A stretch of DNA of 54,360 nt from Paracoccus binzhouensis. GTDB taxonomy: Bacteria; Pseudomonadota; Alphaproteobacteria; Rhodobacterales; Rhodobacteraceae. This document shows positions 27,366 through 35,439 of this stretch, piece after piece. Within the stretch, counting starts at the first letter, position 1. Every line of letters begins with the position of its first letter. Under the pieces are notes generated by a model. That model saw only the letters and a list, made by a program, of their open reading frames with translations, had not been told where the DNA came from and did no database searches. The translations under genes were made by a program, and so were the position numbers. The stretch covers positions 1 through 54,360 of the forward strand of contig NZ_JAEHFP010000013.1 in NCBI RefSeq assembly GCF_016446475.1, given 5' to 3'.

Positions 27366-28109
27366 ATGGCACGCAAGATTGGAAGCAATTTCGCCGATAT
27401 CCTGAACGGCACCAACGTGGCCGACTGGCTGTCGGGGCTGGGCGGCAACGACCGGGTCTTCGGCCTGGCCGGCAACGACACGTTGCTGGGCGGCGACGGG
27501 AACGACAGTATCCATGGCGGCGCCGGCAATGACGAGGTCGCGGGCGGCAATGGCAATGACGACATCTTCGGCGGCGACGGATTCGACAAGCTGTTCGGCG
27601 GATTGGGCAATGACGAGATCAAGGGGGGCAACGGCAACGACACCCTCTTTGGCGGTGCCGGCAACGATGAGCTGGAGGGCGGGAACGGCCATGATCTGCT
27701 GTGGGGCGGCGTCGGCAATGACGAGCTGGACGGCGATGCCGGCAACGACACGCTGAACGGCGGCCAAGGCGCCGACGAGCTCGACGGCGGGCTGGGCAAC
27801 GACGTCCTGAACGGCGGCGCGGGCCGCGATTCGCTGGATGGCGGGCGCGGCAATGACATCCTGTGGGGCGGCCAGGGCGTCGATGTGTTCGAATTCGAGC
27901 GCGGCGACGGCCGCGACGTGATTACCGATTTCCAGAACGGCCTGGACCGGCTGGACCTGGACGATTTCAGCCGCGCCCAGGTGCAGCAGGTCATCAACAC
28001 AGCCCAGCAGTCGGGCGACGACCTGGTGCTGCGGCTGTCGGCCGATACCACGGTCACCATCCGCGACATGCAGGCGAACCAGCTCGACATGGGCGATTTC
28101 GTGTTCTGA
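27366..28109 (+). CDS. Small RTX (calcium-binding hemolysin-type repeat) protein
   Basis: The 247-residue protein is nearly all GGxGxDxUx nonapeptide repeats from about residue 15 to 180 (for example GGDGNDSIHGGAGNDEVAGG), which form a Ca2+-binding beta-roll. The last part VFEFERGDGRDVITDFQNGLDRLDLDDF and the C-terminus (ending MGDFVF) fit a type I secretion signal. No catalytic domain is visible. AGGAG lies 7 bases before the ATG at 27366; an ATG two codons earlier is too close to it. No type I exporter is in the window. It is divergent from the two-component operon, with shared repeats between. Confidence 0.85.
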   Translation: MARKIGSNFADILNGTNVADWLSGLGGNDRVFGLAGNDTLLGGDGNDSIHGGAGNDEVAGGNGNDDIFGGDGFDKLFGGLGNDEIKGGNGNDTLFGGAGNDELEGGNGHDLLWGGVGNDELDGDAGNDTLNGGQGADELDGGLGNDVLNGGAGRDSLDGGRGNDILWGGQGVDVFEFERGDGRDVITDFQNGLDRLDLDDFSRAQVQQVINTAQQSGDDLVLRLSADTTVTIRDMQANQLDMGDFVF

Positions 28110-28131
28110 TCCGGCACGCCCGACCGAATTC

Positions 28132-28165
28132 GCCGCCGCGGAGCGTCTCTCCGCGGCGGCTTTTT
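28132..28165 (+). terminator. Rho-independent terminator of RTX gene
   Basis: GCCGCCGCGGAG (28132-28143) and CTCCGCGGCGGC (28149-28160) form a perfect 12-bp stem, loop CGTCT, followed by five T residues (28161-28165). Confidence 0.92.
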
Positions 28166-28264
28166 CATGCGCAAGGCTGGCCCTTGCCCCCTACCCCCGC
28201 GAAAATTTTCCCGCCAGTGTCGGAACCCGGGCGCGCCGCCCGTCCTTGCCACAGGAGGAACCCG

Positions 28265-28639
28265 ATGCTCTATGCGCTGCTTTGCTACAATGACGAGGCC
28301 GTCACCTCGGCCTGGACCCGCGAGGAGGATGCCGCGGTCATGGAACGGCTGGGCGCCGTGCATCGCAAATGGGCCCGGCAGCTCGGTCCGGTGGCGCGGC
28401 TGATGCCGACCAGCGCCGCGACCACCTTCCGCAAGGACGAGCAACTGGTGCTGGACGGCCCCTATGCCGAGACCAAGGAGCAGCTGCTGGGCTTCTACAT
28501 CGTCGAGGTCGAGGGGCTGGCCCAGGCGCTGGACATCGCGCGCGATCTGGGCGCGGCCAATCCAGGCGGCGCCTACGAGATCCGGCCGGTGATGATGTTC
28601 CATCCGGGGGGCGAGGCGGGCGATGATGGACAGGACTGA
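28265..28639 (+). CDS. YCII-related (DGPF domain) protein
   Basis: The 124-residue protein starts MLYALLCYNDEAVTSAW and carries the DGPF-type motif VLDGPYAETKEQLLGFYIVEV, then LDIARDLGAANPGGAYEIRPVM. This is the YCII/DGPF family that is genomically linked with ECF42 sigma factors. AGGAGG precedes the ATG by about 5 bases. Its last 17 bases overlap the sigma factor gene. The biochemical role of the family is not established. Confidence 0.87.
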   Translation: MLYALLCYNDEAVTSAWTREEDAAVMERLGAVHRKWARQLGPVARLMPTSAATTFRKDEQLVLDGPYAETKEQLLGFYIVEVEGLAQALDIARDLGAANPGGAYEIRPVMMFHPGGEAGDDGQD

Positions 28640-29879
28640 CCCCGGCTGGATCGAGGCGCGGCTGACCGGCGCGCGGCCGCAGGCCATGGCCGCCCTGCTG
28701 CGCTATTTCCGCGATCTCGACCTGGCCGAGGAAGCCTATCAGGAGGCCTGCCTGCGCGCCCTGCGCCACTGGCCGCAGAACGGCCCGCCCCGCAACGCCG
28801 AAGGCTGGCTGATCATGGTCGGGCGCAACGCGGCGCTGGACCATCTGCGCCGCGACGCCCGGCTGGCCGAACTGCCGCCCGAGGAGGCCATGGCGCAGCC
28901 CGAATCCGGCCCCGACCTGGCCGAGCGGCTGGACGCGGCGGATTACCGCGACGACATCCTGCGGCTGCTGTTCATCTGCTGCCATCCCGACCTGCCCGCC
29001 ACCCAGCAGATCGCCCTGGCGCTGCGCATCGTCTCGGGCCTGCCGGTCGAGCGCATCGCCCGCGCCTTCCTGGTCGCCCCCCGCGCGATGGAGCAGCGCA
29101 TCACCCGCGCCAAGGCCCGCATCGGGCAATCCGCCCTGCCCTTCGACACGCCCGGCCCGGCCGAGCGCGCCGAGCGTTTCGCCGCCGTGGCCGCGATGAT
29201 CTACCTGGTCTTCAACGAGGGCTATGCCGATGCCGACCCGGCCGGCGAACGCGCCGCGCTTTGCGACGAGGCGATCCGACTGGCCCGGCTGATGCTGCGC
29301 CTGTTCCCGGCTGAACCCGAGATGATGGGCCTGCTGGCGCTGATGCTGCTGCAGCACAGCCGCCAGCGGGCGCGCCTGGACGCGGCCGGCGCCCCGATCC
29401 TGCTTGAGGAACAGGACCGAACCCTCTGGAATCGGCAGATGATCGGCGAAGCGCTGGCCATGCTCGACAAGGCCATGCTGCATCATCGGCCGGGCCCCTA
29501 TCAGATCCAGGCCGCCATCGCCGCGCTTCACGCCCGCGCGCCGCGGCCCGCGGATACCGACTGGGCCGGCATCGACCGGCTTTATGCCGCGCTGGAACGG
29601 CTCGCGCCTTCGCCGGTGGTGACGCTGAACCGCGCGGTCGCGGTGGCGAAGCTGCACGGCCCCGAGGCGGCGCTGGACCTGGTCGAGCCGCTGCGCGAGC
29701 GGCTGGACGGCTATTTCTACCTGCACGGCCTGCGCGGCGCCTTGCTGCGTCAGCTGGGCCGGAACGCCGAGGCGCGCGAGGCCCTGTCCCGAGCCATCGG
29801 CCTGGCCAATTCCGCCGCCGAGGCCACGCATATCCGCCGGCAACTGGACAGCCTGCAGGCGCTTTCGGAAGGATCCTGA
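28623..29879 (+). CDS. ECF42-type RNA polymerase sigma factor with C-terminal extension
   Basis: The 418-residue protein has sigma region 2 (about 12-75; EEAYQEACLRALRHWPQNGPPRNAEGWLIMVGRNAALDHLRR) and region 4 (about 115-165; ATQQIALALRIVSGLPVERIARAFLVAPRAMEQRITRAK). A long C-terminal extension (about 180-410) contains FNEGY and TPR-like helices (LERLAPSPVVTLNRAVAVAK, DGYFYLHGLRGALLRQLGRNAEAREALSRAI). ECF42 factors have this fold and lie beside DGPF/YCII genes; they have no typical anti-sigma factor, the extension being thought to control activity. No anti-sigma gene is seen. Start at 28623; an ATG one codon later is equally possible. Confidence 0.88.
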   Translation: MMDRTDPGWIEARLTGARPQAMAALLRYFRDLDLAEEAYQEACLRALRHWPQNGPPRNAEGWLIMVGRNAALDHLRRDARLAELPPEEAMAQPESGPDLAERLDAADYRDDILRLLFICCHPDLPATQQIALALRIVSGLPVERIARAFLVAPRAMEQRITRAKARIGQSALPFDTPGPAERAERFAAVAAMIYLVFNEGYADADPAGERAALCDEAIRLARLMLRLFPAEPEMMGLLALMLLQHSRQRARLDAAGAPILLEEQDRTLWNRQMIGEALAMLDKAMLHHRPGPYQIQAAIAALHARAPRPADTDWAGIDRLYAALERLAPSPVVTLNRAVAVAKLHGPEAALDLVEPLRERLDGYFYLHGLRGALLRQLGRNAEAREALSRAIGLANSAAEATHIRRQLDSLQALSEGS

Positions 29880-29956
29880 AATTTTTTCGCGGCCCTTGTC
29901 GGATTGGCCGCTTCCCGCCCGTTCCTTGACCATAACCCAGACCAAGGAGAGATCCC

Positions 29957-30421
29957 ATGACCCATGAACCGAAACACGTGCTGGTGCTGGACCGCCTGCT
30001 CGACGCCCCCGCGGCCAAGCTGTGGCGCTGCTGGACCGAGCCCGAGCTGCTGAAGCAATGGTTCTGCCCCAAGCCCTGGTTCGTCTCCGAGGCGCGGCTG
30101 GACCTGCGCCCGGGCGGCGAGTTCTACAGCGTGATGAACGGCCCCGACGGCGAGCGGTTCGAGAATTTCGGCGTCTTCCTGGAAATCGAGCCCGAGCGGC
30201 GGCTGGTCACCACCGACGCCTTCCTGCCCGGCTGGATCCCTGCCGAGCGCGCCTTCATGGCCGCGCATGTGAGCTTCGAGCCGCAGGGCGACAAGACCCA
30301 TTACGTCGCACGCGCCATGCACTGGAACGACGAGACGCTGAAGCAGCACGAGCAGATGGGTTTCCACCAGGGCTGGAACATGGCCGCCGATCAGCTCGAG
30401 GCGCTGGCGCGGTCGCTCTGA
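29957..30421 (+). CDS. SRPBCC-domain (AHSA1-like) protein
   Basis: The 154-residue protein is a single START-like AHSA1 domain: LDRLLDAPAAKLWRCWTEPELLKQWFCPKPW, LRPGGEFYSVMNGPDGERFENFGVFLEIEPERRLVTT and HEQMGFHQGWNMAADQLEAL at the end. It binds a hydrophobic ligand in a helix-grip fold. It lies 77 bp after the ECF42 gene with its own AAGGAGAG site, and SRPBCC genes are frequent partners of this sigma factor group. Confidence 0.85.
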   Translation: MTHEPKHVLVLDRLLDAPAAKLWRCWTEPELLKQWFCPKPWFVSEARLDLRPGGEFYSVMNGPDGERFENFGVFLEIEPERRLVTTDAFLPGWIPAERAFMAAHVSFEPQGDKTHYVARAMHWNDETLKQHEQMGFHQGWNMAADQLEALARSL

Positions 30422-30430
30422 CCGCGATGG

Positions 30431-30457
30431 GGGAAGGCGCCGGGGTGGCGCCTTCCC
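30431..30457. terminator. Hairpin between convergent SRPBCC and Rieske genes
   Basis: GGGAAGGCGCC (30431-30441) and GGCGCCTTCCC (30447-30457) form a perfect 11-bp stem with a GGGGT loop. No U-run follows on either strand, but its location between stop codons suggests bidirectional termination. Confidence 0.6.
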
Positions 30458-30464
30458 GCCCCGG

Positions 30465-30821
30465 TCACGTCGAAGCGATCCTGACCTTGCCGCCGGTGGT
30501 GGACAGCGGCACGATGTCGAGCCCGCAATCGGCGCCCACCACCGCCCGGCCGCTGGCGATCTCGAACATGGCGCCATGGGCGGTGCAGATCAGCCGCGCG
30601 CCATCGGCCGAGACCAGCCGGTCGCCGCGATAGTCCAGCGGCAGATACTGGTGCGGACAGGCATTCACATAGGCCCGCAACCCCTCGGGCAGCCGCACCA
30701 GCAGCAGCGGAAAGCGGCCGTTCGGGCTTTCGACGGTCAGGCAGCGAAGCTGGCCGATTTCGGCCTCGTCGCAGATCTCGGTCCCGGGCGGCGGGGCGGA
30801 GGCATAATCGGTCCAGGCCAT
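30465..30821 (-). CDS. Small Rieske [2Fe-2S] protein
   Basis: The 118-residue protein shows the two cluster-binding boxes CPHQYLPLDYRGD (C and H ligands) and, 17 residues on, CTAHGAMF. It is soluble and without a signal or membrane anchor, like ferredoxin-type Rieske partners of oxygenases. It lies directly after the hppD gene with no gap, on the same strand, so they are co-transcribed. Its role with aromatic ring metabolism is an inference. Confidence 0.88.
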   Translation of the reverse strand: MAWTDYASAPPPGTEICDEAEIGQLRCLTVESPNGRFPLLLVRLPEGLRAYVNACPHQYLPLDYRGDRLVSADGARLICTAHGAMFEIASGRAVVGADCGLDIVPLSTTGGKVRIAST

Positions 30822-31934
30822 TCAGGCGGCCGGGTCGGCATGCAACACGCCGCGGCGGATCTGGTCCTCCTCGATCGATTCGAACAGGGCGCGGAAATTG
30901 CCCTCGCCGAAGCCGTCATCGCCCTTGCGCTGGATGAATTCGAAGAAGATCGGCCCGATCACCGTCTTCGAGAAGATCTGCAGCAGCACCCGGGTCGTGC
31001 CGCCGCCCACCACGCCCTCGCCGTCGATCAGGATGCCGTGCTTCTTCATCCGCTCGATGGGTTCCTGGTGGCCCTTCACCCGGCGATGCGACATCTCATA
31101 ATAGACATCCGGCGGGCCGGGCATGAATTCCATGCCGGCCGCGGCGATCCGGTCGGTGCCTTCATAGATGCCCTCGGTGGCGATGGCGATGTGCTGGATG
31201 CCCTCGCCCTTGTATTCGCGCAGGTATTCCTCGATCTGGCTGTGGTCGTCGGTGGATTCGTTGATCGGGATGCGGATCTTGCCGTCGGGAGAGGTCAGCG
31301 CCCGGCTGACCAGCCCGGTCTGCTTGCCCTTGATGTCGAAATACTTGATCTCGCGGAAATTGAACGTGTCGTGGTAGAATTTATACCATGTGTCCATGTT
31401 GCCGCGGATCACGTTGTGGGTCAGGTGGTCCAGGTAGTAGAAGCCGAAGCCCTCGGGGCGCGAGTCCGCCTCGCCCAGCCAGTCGTAATCGGCATCATAG
31501 GCGCTGCCGGCATCGCCGTAGCGGTCGATGAAATACAGCAGCGAGCCGCCGATGCCGTAGACCGCGGGCGCGTCGATGGACTTGCCCGCGCCGGTATATT
31601 CCTCGGCCCCCAGGTCCAGCGCGCGTTTCAGCGCCGCCTGCGCGTCGACCACCCGCCAGGCCATGGCCGGTGCGCAGGGCCCGTGCTCGCGCACGAATCC
31701 GGCGGCATGGCTGTCGGGATCGGCATTCAGCAGGTAGTTGATGTCGCCCTGCCGGTAAAGCGTGATGGCCTTGCGCTTGTGCTTCGCCACCGGCACGAAA
31801 CCCATCTGGCGGAAGATGCGGTCCAGCGTGTCCGGCTGCGGATGGGCGAACTCGACGAATTCGAACCCGTCGGTGCCGGCGGGATTGTGGGGGCTGATGG
31901 TGGCCTTCGGGGCGTCATGCGGGAACGGTCCCAT
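30822..31934 (-). CDS. hppD: 4-hydroxyphenylpyruvate dioxygenase
   Basis: The 370-residue enzyme converts 4-hydroxyphenylpyruvate to homogentisate in tyrosine degradation. It has two VOC domains: the first begins GFEFVEFAHPQPDTLDRIFRQMGF, the second DHLTHNV...KFYHDTFNFRE. The iron ligands are in HLTHN, GIQHIAIATEGIY and the closing FFEFIQRKGDDGFGEGNFRALFE segment. AGGAGGAGA precedes the ATG. It is divergent from the Lrp-family gene, which is the likely regulator. Confidence 0.96.
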   Translation of the reverse strand: MGPFPHDAPKATISPHNPAGTDGFEFVEFAHPQPDTLDRIFRQMGFVPVAKHKRKAITLYRQGDINYLLNADPDSHAAGFVREHGPCAPAMAWRVVDAQAALKRALDLGAEEYTGAGKSIDAPAVYGIGGSLLYFIDRYGDAGSAYDADYDWLGEADSRPEGFGFYYLDHLTHNVIRGNMDTWYKFYHDTFNFREIKYFDIKGKQTGLVSRALTSPDGKIRIPINESTDDHSQIEEYLREYKGEGIQHIAIATEGIYEGTDRIAAAGMEFMPGPPDVYYEMSHRRVKGHQEPIERMKKHGILIDGEGVVGGGTTRVLLQIFSKTVIGPIFFEFIQRKGDDGFGEGNFRALFESIEEDQIRRGVLHADPAA

Positions 31935-31986
31935 GGTCTCCTCCTGTTCTGTTCGCGGTTTTTTCGATCATCGCGCAGAACCCGTG

Positions 31987-32004
31987 CAATTTCGGTGCAA
32001 ATTG
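31987..32004. promoter_or_regulatory. Inverted repeat in hppD-lrp divergent region
   Basis: CAATTT (31987-31992), 6 bases, AAATTG (31999-32004) is a perfect inverted repeat, with near-symmetric GTGC extensions (GTGCAATTT and AAATTGTGC). It lies 53 bp before the hppD start and 51 bp before the Lrp gene. Lrp/AsnC sites are often of this kind. Confidence 0.5.
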
Positions 32005-32054
32005 TGCTAGAGATGCATGGTTGTCACATGGAACGCGCATGAAAGGATCGTATC

Positions 32055-32528
32055 GTGCAAGAAATACGCATGGACGGGTTCGACATCGCCATCCTCTCGG
32101 CCCTGCAGCGCGACGGGGCGATGACCAATGCGGCGCTGGCGGACCTGGTGAACCTGTCGCCCTCGCAATGCTCGCGCCGGCGGGCGGCGCTGGAGGAGGC
32201 GGGCGTGATCGAGGGCTATTCCGCCCGGCTGAACCCGCAGAAGCTGGGCTTCGGGCTGCGTGCCATCATCCGCATCAACCTGCGCAGCCATGGCCAGGGC
32301 AAGGACGACGATTTCGCCCGCTTCGTCGCGGCGCATCCGCAGATCCGCTCGGCCTTCTCGGTCTCGGGGGATGCGGATTACATCCTGGACGTCCGGGTCC
32401 GCGACCTGGAAGCGTTTTCGGATTTCATCCATCGCCATCTGCTGCCGCATCCGCAGGTGGCGCAGGTGCGCTCGGAAATCGTGCTGCGGATCCTGAAGGA
32501 TGAGCGCAGCCTGGCGCTGCCTTCCTGA
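32055..32528 (+). CDS. Lrp/AsnC family transcriptional regulator
   Basis: The 157-residue protein begins with an AsnC-type helix-turn-helix (about 8-55; DIAILSALQRDGAMTNAALADLVNLSPSQCSRRRAALEEAGVIEGYSA) and has an RAM ligand domain (about 70-150; RIHLRSH..., FSVSGDADYILDVRVRDLEAFSDFIHRHLL). The start is GTG at 32055, supported by AAAGGA; the next ATG is 5 codons in. It is divergent from hppD, and Lrp proteins at this position in related genomes control aromatic amino acid degradation. Confidence 0.92.
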   Translation: MQEIRMDGFDIAILSALQRDGAMTNAALADLVNLSPSQCSRRRAALEEAGVIEGYSARLNPQKLGFGLRAIIRINLRSHGQGKDDDFARFVAAHPQIRSAFSVSGDADYILDVRVRDLEAFSDFIHRHLLPHPQVAQVRSEIVLRILKDERSLALPS

Positions 32529-32593
32529 ACCTGCCCTTGCCAAGCGGGCGGCATGGGCCGATATACCGCCTTTCCCCAGCCGCGAGTTCTTCC

Positions 32594-33646
32594 TTGTCCG
32601 CAGAAAAGCCCCGTCCCATCACAACCGTCGCCGGCATGGTCGATGCCGGGCTGGCCGATGCGGCCGAGGCTGCGACGCTGGAACGGGTCGCGGCCGAGTT
32701 CCGCATCCGCATGACCCCGGCCATGCAGCGCGCGGCCGAGGCGGCGCCGCACGGGCCGGTGGCGGCGCAATTCGTGCCCGATGCGCGCGAATTGCTGATC
32801 CGGCCCGAGGAACTGGCCGATCCGATCGGCGACGATGCGCACAGCCCGACGCCCGGCCTGACGCACCGCTATCCCGACCGGGTGATCCTGCACGTCACCC
32901 GCAGCTGCGAGGTCTATTGCCGGTTCTGTTTCCGCCGCGAGGTGGTGGGCGAGGACGGCACCCTGCCCGAGCCGCAGCTGGCCGCGGCGCTGGACTACAT
33001 CGCCCGGACGCCGGCCATCCACGAGGTGATCCTGACCGGCGGCGATCCGTTGGTGTTGTCGGCGCGGCGCATTGCCGCCCTGCTGCAGCGGCTGGCGGCA
33101 ATCCCGCATGTCGATATCGTCCGCTTCCATACCCGCATTCCGGCGGTGGCGCCGCAGCGCATCGACGCCGCCATGCTGCAGGCGCTGCGCCCCGGGCGGC
33201 TGGCGATCTGGGTGGTGCTGCACATCAATCACGCCGACGAGCTGACTGCCGAGGCCCGCGCCGCGCTGGCCCGGCTGGCCGATGCCGGCATCCCGTTGCT
33301 GTCGCAGACCGTGCTGCTGAAGGGCGTGAACGCCGAGGCCGAAACCCTGGCCGAGCTGTTCCGCGCGCTGATCCGCAACCGGGTGAAGCCCTATTATCTG
33401 CATCATTGCGACCTGGCGCGCGGCACCGGCCATTTCCGCACCAGCATCGCCGAAGGCCAGGCGATCATGGCGCAGCTGCGCGGCCGGCTGTCGGGGACCT
33501 GCCTGCCGACCTATGTGCTGGACCTGCCGGGCGGGCATGGCAAGGTGCCGCTGGGGCCGGGCTATGTCGAGACGGTGGCGCCCGGCCGCTACCGGATCCG
33601 CGACTGGCGCGGCCGAATGCACGATTATCGCGATCTGGACGGTTGA
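32594..33646 (+). CDS. epmB: EF-P beta-lysylation protein EpmB (lysine 2,3-aminomutase-like radical SAM enzyme)
   Basis: The protein of about 350 residues has the radical SAM cluster CxxxCxxC in SCEVYCRFCF (C105, C109, C112 from the TTG start used here). It also has EVILTGGDPLVLSARRIAALLQRLAAIPHVDIVRFHTRIPAVAPQRI and the PLP-binding region ILLKGVNAEAETLAELF...YYLHHCDLARGTGHFR with GYVETVAPGRY. This is the KamA/EpmB family, which makes (R)-beta-lysine for EF-P. The start is uncertain (TTG 32594, ATG 32636, or TTG 32537). The presence of epmA and efp elsewhere in this window supports EpmB over a catabolic aminomutase. Confidence 0.85.
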   Translation: MSAEKPRPITTVAGMVDAGLADAAEAATLERVAAEFRIRMTPAMQRAAEAAPHGPVAAQFVPDARELLIRPEELADPIGDDAHSPTPGLTHRYPDRVILHVTRSCEVYCRFCFRREVVGEDGTLPEPQLAAALDYIARTPAIHEVILTGGDPLVLSARRIAALLQRLAAIPHVDIVRFHTRIPAVAPQRIDAAMLQALRPGRLAIWVVLHINHADELTAEARAALARLADAGIPLLSQTVLLKGVNAEAETLAELFRALIRNRVKPYYLHHCDLARGTGHFRTSIAEGQAIMAQLRGRLSGTCLPTYVLDLPGGHGKVPLGPGYVETVAPGRYRIRDWRGRMHDYRDLDG

Positions 33647-33651
33647 GAACC

Positions 33652-33668
33652 GGGGGCGCTTCGCCCCC
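33652..33668 (+). terminator. GC hairpin after epmB-like gene
   Basis: GGGGGCG-ctt-CGCCCCC starts 5 bases past the stop codon. It is followed within 20 bases by copy 5 of the dispersed element. Confidence 0.5.
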
Positions 33669-33680
33669 CGGACCCCCCGA

Positions 33681-33703
33681 GGGTATTTGGAGAGCAAAGA
33701 AAG
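33681..33703 (+). repeat. Dispersed intergenic element, copy 5
   Basis: GGGTATTTGG followed by AGAGCAAAGAAAG, preceded by CCCCCCGGACCCCCCGA. The arrangement of GC hairpin, C/G run, GGTATTTGG and GAAG is repeated at 42997-43045. Confidence 0.55.
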
Positions 33704-33751
33704 CCGCCAAGGCGGCGGCGCGCCTCGGCGGGTTTTGCGCAGGTGGCTGGG

Positions 33752-34603
33752 TCAGACGGCCGCGGCGCGCAGCGCCTGGCGACGGGCCACCCGTTCGCGG
33801 ATCGCCTCGACATCCGTCACCGGGGTCGCGGCGAACAGCTCGCGCGTATAGGGGTGCCTGGGGTCGGCAAAGACCGCCTCGCGGCTGCCCTGTTCTACCG
33901 CCTCGCCCTTGTTCATCACCAGCACCTCGTCGGCGATATAGCGCACCACCGAGAGGTCGTGGCTGATGAAGACATAGGCCAGGTCGAACTCCTCCTGCAG
34001 GTCGGCCAGCAGGTTCAGAACCTGCGCCTGCACCGACAGGTCCAGCGCCGAGACCGGCTCGTCCAGCACCAGAAGCGTCGGGTTCAGCATCAAGGCCCGG
34101 GCGATGGCGATGCGCTGGCGCTGCCCGCCCGAGAACATGTGCGGATAACGGTTGAACACCTCGGGCGGCAGTCCGACCTTGACCAGCATCTCCTCGGCCC
34201 GGCGGCGGCGTTCGGCGGCGGGGGTGTCGGTGTTCAGAAGCAGCGGCTCCATCAGCACGTCGCCGATCTTCTGGCGCGGGTTCAGGCTGCCATAGGGGTT
34301 CTGGAACACCATCTGCACCTTCGAGCGCATCTCGCGCGTCAGCCGCGCCTTGGCGATGTCCACCGGCTTGCCGTCGATCAGCAACTCGCCGCCCGAGGCG
34401 GGGTCGATCAGCGCGATGATCCGCGCCAGCGTCGACTTGCCCGAGCCGGATTCGCCGACGATGGCCAGGGTCTTGCCGCGATCCACCGAGAAGCTGATGC
34501 CCTTGACCGCGCGCACCATCTTGGCGGCGCGGGTCAGCGAGCCCGGAACGTGATAGTCGCGGATCAGGTTGCGGCCTTCGACGACATGGGTTCCGGCGCT
34601 CAT
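33752..34603 (-). CDS. dppF: Dipeptide-type ABC transporter ATP-binding protein (DppF/OppF)
   Basis: The 283-residue ATPase has Walker [13 protein letters not shown] signature [19 protein letters not shown], Walker [13 protein letters not shown], and the C-terminal oligopeptide/dipeptide domain ([14 protein letters not shown]). It energises uptake with its partner DppD and overlaps that gene by 4 bp. It belongs to a complete five-gene importer. Substrate specificity is not visible. Confidence 0.93.
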   Translation of the reverse strand: MSAGTHVVEGRNLIRDYHVPGSLTRAAKMVRAVKGISFSVDRGKTLAIVGESGSGKSTLARIIALIDPASGGELLIDGKPVDIAKARLTREMRSKVQMVFQNPYGSLNPRQKIGDVLMEPLLLNTDTPAAERRRRAEEMLVKVGLPPEVFNRYPHMFSGGQRQRIAIARALMLNPTLLVLDEPVSALDLSVQAQVLNLLADLQEEFDLAYVFISHDLSVVRYIADEVLVMNKGEAVEQGSREAVFADPRHPYTRELFAATPVTDVEAIRERVARRQALRAAAV

Positions 34604-35436
34604 TGCGGCGCCTCCTCGAGGAAGCTGCCGACGGTGGGCAGCCGGTTGCCGGTGGCGTTTTCCGGCAACGCCGAAAGCAGCGCCCGCGTATAGGGGTGTT
34701 TCGGCGCCTCGAACAGCGTGAGCACGTCGGCCTCCTCCATCTTCCTGCCCTTGTATTGCACCTGCACGCGGTCGGCGGTCTCGGCCACCACGCCCATGTC
34801 ATGGGTGATCAGGATCAGCGCCATGCCGGTCTGTTCCTGCAATTCCATCAGCAGGTCCAGGATCTGCTTCTGGATGGTCACGTCCAGCGCCGTGGTGGGT
34901 TCGTCGGCGATCAGCAGGCGCGGGTTGGTGGCGATGGCCATGGCGATCATCACCCGCTGGCATTGCCCGCCCGACATCTGGTGCGGATAGCTTTTCAGCT
35001 TCTCCTCGGGGTCGGGGATGCCGACCTGGCGGTAAAGCTCCAGCGCCCGTGCCCGCGCGGCGCGTTTCGAGAGACCGGCGTTGAAGCGCAGCACCTCCTC
35101 GATCTGGTAGCCGGTGGTGAAGCTGGGGTTCAGGGACGCGATGGGTTCCTGGAAGATCATGGTGATCTCGCGGCCGATGATGCGGCGGCGCTGACGCGGG
35201 GTCAGGGCCAGCAGGTCCTGGCCGTCGAAGCGCATCTCGTCGGCGGTGACGGTGGCGGTGTCGGGCAGAAGCCCCATCGCCGCCAGCATCGAGACCGACT
35301 TGCCCGAGCCGGATTCGCCGACGATGGCCAGCACCTCGCCCTTGTCCACGGTCACGTCGATGCCGTCCACGGCGGTGAAGCTGCCGGTCGAGGTGGCGAA
35401 GCGCACGGTCAGGTTGCGGATAGTCAGAAGCGCCAT
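34600..35436 (-). CDS. dppD: Dipeptide-type ABC transporter ATP-binding protein (DppD/OppD)
   Basis: The 278-residue ATPase has Walker [12 protein letters not shown], the signature segment [19 protein letters not shown], Walker [24 protein letters not shown] and the C-terminal oligopeptide domain ([13 protein letters not shown]). It is followed by dppF (4-bp overlap) and preceded by the permease dppC (3-bp gap). Confidence 0.93.
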   Translation of the reverse strand: MALLTIRNLTVRFATSTGSFTAVDGIDVTVDKGEVLAIVGESGSGKSVSMLAAMGLLPDTATVTADEMRFDGQDLLALTPRQRRRIIGREITMIFQEPIASLNPSFTTGYQIEEVLRFNAGLSKRAARARALELYRQVGIPDPEEKLKSYPHQMSGGQCQRVMIAMAIATNPRLLIADEPTTALDVTIQKQILDLLMELQEQTGMALILITHDMGVVAETADRVQVQYKGRKMEEADVLTLFEAPKHPYTRALLSALPENATGNRLPTVGSFLEEAPQ

Positions 35437-35439
35437 CGG

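Noticed and set aside
27400..27900. Apparent DNA tandem repeats
   Set aside because: The periodicity follows from the RTX nonapeptide code and is not an independent DNA repeat array.
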